DNA of 19,553 nt from CAZTLI01 sp964614375 (GTDB taxonomy: Bacteria > Chloroflexota > Anaerolineae > Aggregatilineales > Phototrophicaceae): positions 1-19,553 of the forward strand of contig CAZTLI010000045.1 in NCBI GenBank assembly GCA_964614375.1, in the 5' to 3' direction. Shown here one piece after another: positions 1 through 6,649 of this stretch. The notes beneath the pieces are model-generated. The model worked only from the letters and a program-made list of their open reading frames with translations. It made no database searches and had not been told where the DNA came from. Numbering within the stretch: the stretch's first letter is position 1; each line of letters opens with the position of its first letter. The translations under genes were made by a program, and so were the position numbers.

Positions 1-560
1 GTCAAACCGGGTTCAGGTGTCGTCACTTCATAGCCATCCGGGAACAAAAAGCACAAGCCATCATAGCCGTTGACATAGGTCGAAAGACCGGGTTCAGGGT
101 CGGGGCAGAGCGCGGGGCCTTGCAGGTCGATCGCGGCGCGCACCATCTCACTGGTCAAGCGGAAGCTGGCTTCGACACCATTGACGACGACGGTATACGT
201 CCCGGCGGGCAAGCCGGTCAGGTCAACGCCAAACGACACTTCAAATGGTTCAAGTGTTTGCGCGCAAACAGCGTCGGCAGGCCGAACGGTGGTCAGCGTC
301 AGTGTGATGAGGTTTTCGTCGCGGTTGGTCGCCTGCGATACATCCTGAAGGCGTGTGCAGCTATCAGGTAAATCGCCGCGCGCGGTAACGGCGACGACGG
401 GGGTCGTTTCGCCATCGCCAAAAACAATTTCGATGGACGCGACAAGTGCCTCGCCTGTGACAAAATCATCGCCGCCATCCTGTGCCACAGCGGGCATGAC
501 CAGCAGGGTAATCATCAGCAATACCGGAATCACCCGGAATAATCGTCTTGTGATTTGCAT
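1..560 (-). CDS. Secreted protein of unknown function, N-terminal 186 residues (runs off left edge)
   Basis: Reading the minus strand from ATG at 560 gives an open frame to the window edge. An AGGAGA ribosome site lies at 566-571, six bases before the ATG. The first 26 residues are a clear signal peptide: Arg-Arg, a hydrophobic stretch VIPVLLMITLLVM, then PAVAQ, with cleavage likely after AVA. The mature part has a beta-rich domain with paired cysteines (PDSCTRL and ADAVCAQTL) and a conserved-looking turn GLPAGTYTVVVNG. A second segment with cysteines follows (LCFLFPDGYEV, then Thr/Pro/Glu). This architecture is common in secreted proteins of Chloroflexota, but I cannot name the family or function. 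The C-terminus and any anchoring domain lie outside the window. It is divergent from tldD across about 310 bases. Confidence 0.75.
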   Translation of the reverse strand, partial: MQITRRLFRVIPVLLMITLLVMPAVAQDGGDDFVTGEALVASIEIVFGDGETTPVVAVTARGDLPDSCTRLQDVSQATNRDENLITLTLTTVRPADAVCAQTLEPFEVSFGVDLTGLPAGTYTVVVNGVEASFRLTSEMVRAAIDLQGPALCPDPEPGLSTYVNGYDGLCFLFPDGYEVTTPEPGL

Positions 561-787
561 TTCTATCTCCTGCGATGTGAATAATTCGCTACAATTTGTC
601 TGTTAATTTATCATCCCATAACAATGTTGATCCAGCCCACGACAAATCCCATCCCAAACACCTGCACCCAATTTCCTGACCCCCAATAATACATCGCCCG
701 TGCGCGGAATCACATAAACATCCGATGAGCAAATGGCGTCACATGAACCGCTTGCATCGGAGTTGCGTATAAGATAACGGAAATGGC
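561..787. other. Divergent intergenic region between the secreted protein and tldD
   Basis: No convincing reading frame was seen on either strand. The region is AT-richer next to the minus-strand gene, whose ribosome site sits at 566-571. It must hold that gene's promoter, but I could not identify a confident -35/-10 pair for it. An imperfect hairpin lies at 721-761 and is listed separately. Confidence 0.5.
721..761. repeat. Imperfect inverted repeat upstream of the tldD promoter
   Basis: The right arm CGCTTGCATCGGA (749-761) is contiguous. It pairs with a left arm made of TCCGATG (721-727), CAA (730-732) and GCG (736-738), interrupted by two small bulges; the loop is about 10 bases. It lies just upstream of the proposed tldD promoter and is not followed by a T-run. 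It could be an operator or chance structure rather than a terminator. Confidence 0.35.
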
Positions 788-816
788 TTGCAATCTGAGC
801 TTAAGCTGTGTAATAT
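788..816 (+). promoter_or_regulatory. Candidate promoter for tldD-tldE
   Basis: TTGCAA (788-793) and TAATAT (811-816) are separated by 17 bases and each matches the housekeeping consensus at four of six positions. An overlapping TATGAT (814-819) is a better -10 hexamer but would give a 20-base spacer. Transcription would start near 823, about 48 bases before the preferred GTG start. Confidence 0.35.
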
Positions 817-870
817 GATTACAGCGTTTAAAGTATTTTGAATGTTTGGTTAGTGTGCAAAGGACGATCT

Positions 871-2286
871 GTGATTACGAAAGAAACTGCCGCGAAAGTG
901 CTGGCAGAATCGCTGCGGACGGGTGGCGATTTAGCCGAAATTTATGTCGAGGATGTGACATCGCTCGGTCTGGGGTTGGATGATGGGCGTCTGGAACAGG
1001 CGGTGCGCGGTGCGGATCGGGGTGCGGGGGTGCGCGTGTTTTTTGGCAACCTCGTGACGTATGCCTATACGGACAATCTCAATGAAGACAGCTTATTGAA
1101 TGCCGCGCGTGCCGCCGCCGCTGCGGGCAAAGGCAGCGGTAGCTCCAAAATTGTCGATTTGACAGAACGGAAAAGTCCACTGCAATTCAAGGTCGAAAAA
1201 CCATTCGACAGCATGAGCATCGCCGAAAAAGCCGCCCTGCTCCACGCAATGGATGAAGCCGGACGCGCTTATGATGGGCGTATCACCCAGGTTTCGGCCT
1301 CGTTTAGCGAACGCCGCCGCCGCGTATGGATTTATAATTCCGAAGGTCTGTTTGTCCACGATGATCGCAACTTTGTCGAAGTGCGGGGTTCGGTTGTCGC
1401 GCGCAAGAATGGGACGCTGCAACGTGCGGGGGCGGGTTTTGGCGCGCAAAGCGGCCTCGAACTGCTGGATGGCAATGACCCGAAAGCGTTGATGCACGAA
1501 CTGGGCGAATCGGCGATCAAAATGCTGGATGCGCGTCCCTGCCCTGCGGGAGAAATGACGGTGGTGATGTGTAATGGCTGGGGCGGTGTGCTGTTCCATG
1601 AAGCCTGTGGGCATCAGATGGAAGCCGATTTCATCACCAAAGGCGCGTCGGCTTATGCGGGTAAAGTGGGTGAACAGGTAGCTTCGCCAATTATCACCGC
1701 GATTGATGACGGCACGATTCCCGGACGGCGCGGTTCGCTGCGCTTTGATGATGATGGCACCCCATCACAGCGGACTGTGTTGATTGATAAAGGGGTGTTG
1801 AAGGAATATATGTGGGATTTGGTCGAGGCGCGCCGTGTGGGACGTGCGGGTTCAACGGGCAATGGTCGCCGACAGAGTTTCCGGCATCTGCCTATGCCAC
1901 GCATGACCAACACCTTCATCGACAAAGGCGAGCACGACCCGCAGGAAATCATCGAAAATACGAAAAAAGGCATCTACATCAAACAGATGGCTGGCGGACA
2001 GGCCGACATCGCCAAAGGGGACTTCGTGTTCAATGCCACCGAAGCCTATTTGATTGAAGATGGCAAATTGACCGCACCGGTGCGCGGCGCGACGGTGACA
2101 GGCAACGGCCCGACAGTGCTCAAACAAATCGACATGGTGGGGACAGACCTCGCCCTCGATCCCGGACAGGGCATGTGTGGCAAGATGCAGACCGCGCGCG
2201 TGAGCGTCGGGCAGCCCACTTTACGTATTCCCAGTGTCACCGTCGGCGGGACAGATGAACCCGCTGGTGGCGTGATGACCGTTTAA
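871..2286 (+). CDS. tldD: TldD metalloprotease subunit
   Basis: A zinc metalloprotease subunit of the TldD/TldE heterodimer. In other bacteria this complex degrades unfolded peptides, matures microcin B17 and processes the antitoxin CcdA. The zinc motif HExxxH is visible as HEACGH at residues 243-248, followed by QMEAD as in the family. A Cys at residue 436 (QGMCGKMQ) matches the third zinc ligand known from E. coli TldD. The length of 471 residues is normal. I start at GTG 871 because AAAGGA lies six bases upstream of it. The frame is also open from TTG 838, which lacks a ribosome site and would be only about 15 bases from the predicted transcription start. tldE follows after 32 bases, so the two are almost certainly co-transcribed. 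The family assignment is secure; the substrate is unknown. Confidence 0.95.
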   Translation: MITKETAAKVLAESLRTGGDLAEIYVEDVTSLGLGLDDGRLEQAVRGADRGAGVRVFFGNLVTYAYTDNLNEDSLLNAARAAAAAGKGSGSSKIVDLTERKSPLQFKVEKPFDSMSIAEKAALLHAMDEAGRAYDGRITQVSASFSERRRRVWIYNSEGLFVHDDRNFVEVRGSVVARKNGTLQRAGAGFGAQSGLELLDGNDPKALMHELGESAIKMLDARPCPAGEMTVVMCNGWGGVLFHEACGHQMEADFITKGASAYAGKVGEQVASPIITAIDDGTIPGRRGSLRFDDDGTPSQRTVLIDKGVLKEYMWDLVEARRVGRAGSTGNGRRQSFRHLPMPRMTNTFIDKGEHDPQEIIENTKKGIYIKQMAGGQADIAKGDFVFNATEAYLIEDGKLTAPVRGATVTGNGPTVLKQIDMVGTDLALDPGQGMCGKMQTARVSVGQPTLRIPSVTVGGTDEPAGGVMTV

Positions 2287-2318
2287 GCGGCATCGCGACT
2301 AATAAGGAGACCCCAACA

Positions 2319-3665
2319 ATGAGTGAATTTCTTGATTTAGCACAATCCGTCGTCGCTAAGGCATCCGCCAATGGCGCAGAAGCCGAAGTCATCATCACCC
2401 GCGGGACGAATACAATTATCAAAGTATCGGGCGGCGAAGTGGAACAATTGTCGCAGTCGGGTTCGCAGGGTATGGGCGTCCGCGTCATCAAAGATGGCAA
2501 AACGGGTTACGCTTATACGTCTGATTTTTCTGATGCGGGCATCGACCAAACATGGCGCGCCGCGGTCGAATTGGCGGCAGTCGCCACCGCCGATGACTAT
2601 CGCACCCTGCCCGACCCGCAGCCCATCCCCGATGAAGACCTGAAAATCTGGGACGATAATCTGCAAAATGTCTCTCCCGAAGCCAAAATCGACGTGATTA
2701 AGCGGGTGGAAAAAGCCGCGTTGGATTATGACCCGCGTGTGTTCATGACCAACCTGTGTCAGTATCAGGACAGTGTGGGTTATGTCCACCTGGCGAATTC
2801 CAAAGGCTTCGCGGGTGAATATGGCAGCACATTTTGCGTCGCGTTCTTGTTTGCGATTGCGCGCGATGACAAGGGCATGACCAATGGCACAGGCTTTGGC
2901 GCGTGGGTCAATTTCAGCGACTTCGATCCCGAAGCTGTCGGCAGTGAAGCGGCGATGAAAGCGGTCAATACGCTCGGCGGCGAAAAAGTGCCCACGCAAA
3001 AAGGCACCATCATCCTCGACCACTTCATCGGGGCGCAAATTATCGGGGCACTGGCGCAAGCCCTCACCGCCGATGCCATGCAGCGCAAACGCTCCTTCTT
3101 GCTGGACAAAATGGGACAAACGGTCGGCAATGATATGGTCACGCTGATGGATAATGGACGGCTGCCGGGTGGTCTGGCGACTGCGCCGTTTGACGGTGAA
3201 GGTGTGCCGACATCGGCAACGCGCCTAATTGACGAAGGCGTTTTGCAGAATGTCATTTACGACAGCTACAGCGCGGCGAAAGAAGGCAAACAATCGACAG
3301 GCAATGCCCAGCGTAATGGACATCGCAGCCTGCCCGCGCTGGGGCCGAGCAATTTCTATATGCAGCCGGGACACCTCACCCGTGAAGAAATCATCAAAGG
3401 TGTGGATAAGGGTTTGTATGTCCTGAGTGGGATGCAAACCGGCGGTATCGACCCGGTGACAGGCGACTGTTCAATGAGTGCCAGCGGGTTGTGGATCGAA
3501 AATGGAGAAGTGGTGAAAACCGTCAGCGATGTCACGATTGCGACGACGCTCCACGATTTCCTGAACAACATCTCGCAAGTGGGCAGTGATTTACGAATGG
3601 TGCCGATTTTTGGCAATATCGGCCTGCCGACTTTGCGCGTCGATAATGTGACGATTGGTGGGTAG
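2319..3665 (+). CDS. tldE: TldE/PmbA protease subunit
   Basis: The non-catalytic partner of TldD; the two form a heterodimer that encloses the peptide-binding cavity. The 448-residue protein aligns by eye with the TldD fold. At the place of the zinc motif (about residues 236-246) it has FIGAQIIGAL instead of HExxxH, as expected for TldE/PmbA. Later family features are visible, such as GVPTSATRLIDEGVL and the C-terminal IFGNIGLPTLRVDNVTIGG. ATG 2319 is preceded by AAGGAG at about nine bases. It follows tldD in the same direction with a 32-base gap. A hairpin lies 14 bases after the stop codon. Confidence 0.94.
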   Translation: MSEFLDLAQSVVAKASANGAEAEVIITRGTNTIIKVSGGEVEQLSQSGSQGMGVRVIKDGKTGYAYTSDFSDAGIDQTWRAAVELAAVATADDYRTLPDPQPIPDEDLKIWDDNLQNVSPEAKIDVIKRVEKAALDYDPRVFMTNLCQYQDSVGYVHLANSKGFAGEYGSTFCVAFLFAIARDDKGMTNGTGFGAWVNFSDFDPEAVGSEAAMKAVNTLGGEKVPTQKGTIILDHFIGAQIIGALAQALTADAMQRKRSFLLDKMGQTVGNDMVTLMDNGRLPGGLATAPFDGEGVPTSATRLIDEGVLQNVIYDSYSAAKEGKQSTGNAQRNGHRSLPALGPSNFYMQPGHLTREEIIKGVDKGLYVLSGMQTGGIDPVTGDCSMSASGLWIENGEVVKTVSDVTIATTLHDFLNNISQVGSDLRMVPIFGNIGLPTLRVDNVTIGG

Positions 3666-3679
3666 TCATTAGCAGGATT

Positions 3680-3710
3680 CAGGGGTACATCTTACAAGGG
3701 TGTGCCCCTG
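3680..3710. terminator. Hairpin between tldE and the Uma2 remnant
   Basis: CAGGGGTACA (3680-3689) pairs with TGTGCCCCTG (3701-3710). This gives ten base pairs including one G-U, around an 11-base loop. It sits exactly between two convergent genes, the usual place for a bidirectional terminator. A proper T-run is missing on both sides, so intrinsic termination would be weak. Confidence 0.45.
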
Positions 3711-4143
3711 TTAACCGGCAAATAGAGTCTCCACATCAATTGTTCGATTGCCCAACACCTGCGACACAAACGCCGCGCCCGGTCCAAACACCCCTACCCG
3801 CGCGAATTTGCCAGCCATCAGCGTATTGACTTCAATATAATCTGCATCCGGGTCGGTCAACCAGTATTCGCGCACACCATATTGTTCATATAGCTCGTAT
3901 TTCGTACTTCGGTCATCGTCACCCATATACACACCATCGGCGCCAGGACGGTGACTGCACCTTTGCCTTGTGTATCAATGACTTTGGCAATGGTAAATAG
4001 ACGTTTTTGATGAACATAACGCGGCCTGGCAGCGCCTGAAATTCTTCGATTGTCATCGTTCGGGTCGATAGGGGATTGTGCATAACCTGAAGTCTCGCTA
4101 TTGACATGCCTTCATTAATAGGCGAAGCGATTTCGGGATACAT
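3711..4143 (-). pseudogene. Decayed Uma2-family (DUF820) endonuclease gene
   Basis: Three pieces of one protein lie in three different reading frames. The N-terminal piece (from 4143 or 4107) ends in the family opening MTIEEFQALP. From 4021 to about 3926, in another frame, one reads VHQKRLFTIAKVID and then GAVTVLAPM, which resembles the family's middle part. From 3932 to 3711, in a third frame, comes KYELYEQYGVREYWLTDPD, typical of the Uma2 C-terminal half, then a normal C-terminus and TAA. The segment that carries the catalytic Asp and Glu of the PD-(D/E)XK fold (the PDL..EV..S region) is missing. Only the later Lys region remains. Total coding capacity is also too short for the usual 180-200 residues. 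This is inferred to be an inactive gene with at least two deletions or frameshifts. Confidence 0.8.
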
Positions 4144-4160
4144 TGCATACAGCAGGGGTT

Positions 4161-4544
4161 TTACGAGGACACGCTCAGACGCTGACGGATGAATTCATAA
4201 GCCTGATCTAATGTTGGGACAATGGGATAACGCGGTGACCGCCCACTAAAGCGAAAGTGCAGTTCTAAGGCGCGGATGATTCGCGGCTTGCGAGCGACAA
4301 TTATCATACGATCAAAACTGGGGACGACCCGCCACAATGAATCAGGCCGTGTCGAGAAGAATTCCATCGGCAGACCGTCGGCACAGCGCATATCGGCAAT
4401 GATAAACACTCTGGCATTGGATGGATGCGTCACCTGCATACTGGGATTGCCGACACTATGCAATTCATCAACCGTCCAGCGCCCATCAAAAATATAGCGC
4501 AAGATGGTTTTGTTGCGATTATCCCACTTTACATAGACAGCCAT
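4161..4544 (-). CDS. SpoIIAA/STAS-like small protein
   Basis: A 127-residue cytoplasmic protein beginning MAVYVKWDNRNKTILRY, with a C-terminal helix DQAYEFIRQRL. The pattern is an N-terminal strand pair, a central ARVFIIADMR strand, a DRMIIVARKP strand and a final helix after a PIVPTLDQA turn. It resembles the STAS/SpoIIAA-like proteins found in many copies in Chloroflexota, where the role is usually unknown. I chose ATG 4544 because a purine-rich GAGGGGGAA lies before it. The frame is open further upstream to 4607, but that extension crosses a TATAGT -10 candidate. The Uma2 remnant follows after 17 bases on the same strand. A second protein of this type is encoded at 17599-18039. No regulatory partner (anti-sigma kinase or phosphatase) is adjacent. 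Confidence 0.7.
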   Translation of the reverse strand: MAVYVKWDNRNKTILRYIFDGRWTVDELHSVGNPSMQVTHPSNARVFIIADMRCADGLPMEFFSTRPDSLWRVVPSFDRMIIVARKPRIIRALELHFRFSGRSPRYPIVPTLDQAYEFIRQRLSVSS

Positions 4545-4572
4545 GTACTTCCCCCTCGCTGCATTTGTACCT

Positions 4573-4578
4573 ACTATA
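4573..4578 (-). promoter_or_regulatory. Candidate -10 element for the STAS-like gene
   Basis: TATAGT on the minus strand, five of six matches to the -10 consensus, 28 bases before ATG 4544. No good -35 hexamer lies 16-18 bases upstream. The surrounding region is AT-rich. Confidence 0.35.
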
Positions 4579-4652
4579 CCCCATATTTTGAATTTTCCTT
4601 GTAACAATTCATAAAAAATTCAGGTTGTTGAATATACTGAGGCCACTATACC

Positions 4653-4681
4653 TTGACGAACCTGTCTCTCAATCTTAAGAT
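4653..4681 (+). promoter_or_regulatory. Candidate promoter for the permease cassette
   Basis: TTGACG (4653-4658, five of six) and TAAGAT (4676-4681, four of six) are separated by exactly 17 bases. This would start transcription near 4688, some 36 bases before the TTG start at 4724. A second possible -10 with an extended TG, TGCTACACT, lies at 4687-4695 but has no matching -35. Confidence 0.45.
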
Positions 4682-4723
4682 TTCCATGCTACACTGCGGA
4701 AAAATAACGATGGATGCGATTGG

Positions 4724-5755
4724 TTGCCAAAATCTAAATCCACACAATCACCACTGCGACAGTTCGCACCCCTCATCATTGGCCTCAGTATCGTCGCGAT
4801 TATTTTGATAGCAATTGTCAGTTCAGGCCGCGATCCCGTCGTCACACTCAACATTTTCACCACGCGCTTTCTGGGCATATTTATCGAAGCTGCGCCATTT
4901 TTGCTATTGGGCACGCTGGCGTCGGGATTGATTGAGGCGTTCATCACCGCCGACGACATCACCCGCTGGATTCCACGTCGCGTGCTGCCCGCAACCGCGA
5001 TGGGGGTGTTCATGGGCTTCACATTTCCAGTATGCGAATGTGGGGTTGTTCCGGTGGCGCGTCGCCTGTTCAGCAAAGGGCTGCCCGCATCTGTCGGAAT
5101 CGCCTTTTTGCTGGCTGCGCCGGTGATGAACCCGGTTGTGCTCGTCAGCACGTATATCGCATTTGGCGCGGGGCCAATCCTCTATGGGCGCTTCATCATC
5201 ACCGCGATTGTCGCGCTGGTGGTCGGACTGATTTTCGCGCTGGGCGCGCGGCGGCAGGATGTGCTGCTCCCACAATCCCTACCTGTGCCTAAAGGCGGTT
5301 CGGACGAAGCCGCCAGCGAGTCAAGCACACCGCGCAAACCCATCTTCCAGAGTTTGGAACAGGCGCTGCGACTGGCGGGCGACGAATTTTTTGAAATGGG
5401 ACGGTATTTGATAGTCGGGTCGATGCTGGCGGCGGCGCTGCAAACGGCGGTTTCGCAGGATGTGCTGCTGTCGCTCGGCAGCGGGCCGATTGTGTCGGTC
5501 ATCGTCATGCAAATACTGGCCTTCCTCCTGAGTGTGTGTTCGACAGTCGATGCGTTTCTGGCGCTGGCCTTCACGGGCACATTCACGGGCGGCTCGATAC
5601 TCGCATTTTTGACTTTCGGGCCAATGGTGGACATCAAGAGCGCGTTGATGTTCCTCGGCGTCTTCAAAAAGCGCACCGTCGTCTATCTCATCGTCCTGCC
5701 GCTGCTGCTGACGATGTGGATTGGCATCTGGTTGAATTTGAACGTGACGTTTTAA
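4724..5755 (+). CDS. DUF318/UPF0718 permease (YraQ/YcgR/ArsP_1 type)
   Basis: A multi-pass inner-membrane permease of 343 residues. Family marks are the CECG motif in FPVCECGVVPVARRL (Cys104, Cys106), AAPVMNPVV at about residues 131-139, and VCSTVDAFLALAFTG (Cys272) in the second half. The protein shows the internal two-half layout of this family, with about eight hydrophobic segments and a hydrophilic loop at about 176-215. Related proteins include ArsP, an organoarsenical exporter, but most members have unknown substrates. The conserved cysteines suggest a metal or metalloid substrate. The only in-frame start is TTG 4724; nearby ATGs are in other frames and are quickly stopped or unrelated. 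The gene for its usual TIGR03943 partner follows after 61 bases. The family is secure; the substrate is unknown. Confidence 0.88.
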   Translation: MPKSKSTQSPLRQFAPLIIGLSIVAIILIAIVSSGRDPVVTLNIFTTRFLGIFIEAAPFLLLGTLASGLIEAFITADDITRWIPRRVLPATAMGVFMGFTFPVCECGVVPVARRLFSKGLPASVGIAFLLAAPVMNPVVLVSTYIAFGAGPILYGRFIITAIVALVVGLIFALGARRQDVLLPQSLPVPKGGSDEAASESSTPRKPIFQSLEQALRLAGDEFFEMGRYLIVGSMLAAALQTAVSQDVLLSLGSGPIVSVIVMQILAFLLSVCSTVDAFLALAFTGTFTGGSILAFLTFGPMVDIKSALMFLGVFKKRTVVYLIVLPLLLTMWIGIWLNLNVTF

Positions 5756-5768
5756 ACGTGGCGTTTTA
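5741..5768. repeat. Tandem 14-base duplication at the permease stop codon
   Basis: AACGTGACGTTTTA (5741-5754) is followed directly by AACGTGGCGTTTTA (5755-5768), with one mismatch. The permease TAA (5753-5755) spans the junction, so the second copy is non-coding. It looks like a small local slippage duplication. Confidence 0.7.
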
Positions 5769-5816
5769 GAAAGGGCACTCTGGCAGATTTCCCTATAGTG
5801 AACGGGATAATGATAC

Positions 5817-6590
5817 TTGCAAAATGTTGACCATTTACACACGCATGAGCACAACCATCGCACGGAAACACAACTGGCATGGTTGAAAATCGCGATTCTA
5901 TTCGGCATGGGTTTGTATTTCGCCTATAACATCCTCAGCGGCAATTTATCGAATTACATCAACCTGCGTTTTGCGTGGTTGTCGTATCTGGCGGCGGGGC
6001 TATTTTTTGTGCTGGCGGCATCGGGCGCATTCAGTTTGTGGCGGCACGGGCACGACACTCATCATGACCATGCCGACCACACGCACCGTCAATTGTCGTG
6101 GGGCGCAATCGCGATTGTGGCGATTCCCCTGTTATTAGGGACGCTCATCCCCTCACAACCATTGGGCGCGGAAGCCATCGACGGTAACATCACCACCAGC
6201 GGCGTTTCAGCGACAGATACCAATTCATTCACCATCAATCCGCTGCAACGCAACATCCTTGATTGGCTGCGGGTGTTCAATGCCAGTCCAGACCTATCGA
6301 CCTTCAACGGACAGCAGGCCACCATCATCGGTTTCATTTATCGCGAACCGACGTTTCCAGAACATCATTTCATGGTCGCGCGCTTCACCATTAGCTGCTG
6401 TGTCGCCGATTCGTCCGCCATAGGCTTGCCCGTATTTTGGGATGGTGTTGGCGATTTTGAAGCTGGCGACTGGATACAGATCATCGGCACCTTCCAACTC
6501 GGCGAATTTCGTGGCGATTCACTGCCGATTTTGCAAGCCGAAACGGTTGAACAGGTCGAACAGCCCGCCCACCCTTATCTGTATCCGTAG
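5817..6590 (+). CDS. TIGR03943 family protein (DUF1980/UPF0703, YcgQ-like), permease partner
   Basis: The 257-residue protein has three predicted membrane segments (about 21-41, 53-73 and 94-113) and an exported C-terminal domain. That domain carries the family's REPTF...FMVARF...CC.AD signature, with Cys194 and Cys195 in TISCCVAD, and a late ADAGDWI/GTF-type beta segment. Histidines are strikingly dense on the N-terminal side (HLHTHEHNH at 6-14) and before the third membrane segment (HGHDTHHDHADHTH at 77-90). These could bind metal ions. TIGR03943 proteins are habitually encoded next to DUF318 permeases, as here. The start must be TTG 5817, since an in-frame TGA lies six bases upstream and no ATG is available. 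No strong ribosome site is seen. Confidence 0.87.
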   Translation: MQNVDHLHTHEHNHRTETQLAWLKIAILFGMGLYFAYNILSGNLSNYINLRFAWLSYLAAGLFFVLAASGAFSLWRHGHDTHHDHADHTHRQLSWGAIAIVAIPLLLGTLIPSQPLGAEAIDGNITTSGVSATDTNSFTINPLQRNILDWLRVFNASPDLSTFNGQQATIIGFIYREPTFPEHHFMVARFTISCCVADSSAIGLPVFWDGVGDFEAGDWIQIIGTFQLGEFRGDSLPILQAETVEQVEQPAHPYLYP

Positions 6591-6593
6591 CGT

Positions 6594-6613
6594 GGGCGCA
6601 CAGCGGCGCGCCC
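6594..6613 (+). terminator. GC-rich hairpin in the cassette's intergenic gap
   Basis: GGGCGC (6594-6599) pairs with GCGCCC (6608-6613) around an eight-base loop, just after the TIGR03943 gene. The following bases (CTTCAATTC) are only mildly T-rich. It may attenuate transcription or protect the 3' end between this gene and the propeller gene. It is not a strong terminator. Confidence 0.3.
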
Positions 6614-6649
6614 CTTCAATTCATCTATAGTCACTGAGGCAAATGGATA

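Noticed and set aside
120..606. Two plus-strand frames near the left end
   Set aside because: They are antisense to the secreted protein on the minus strand, which has a signal peptide and a good ribosome site.
2337..3119. Minus-strand open frame of 260 codons
   Set aside because: Antisense to tldE. It is a typical shadow frame in GC-rich coding DNA, with a His/Arg-rich composition.
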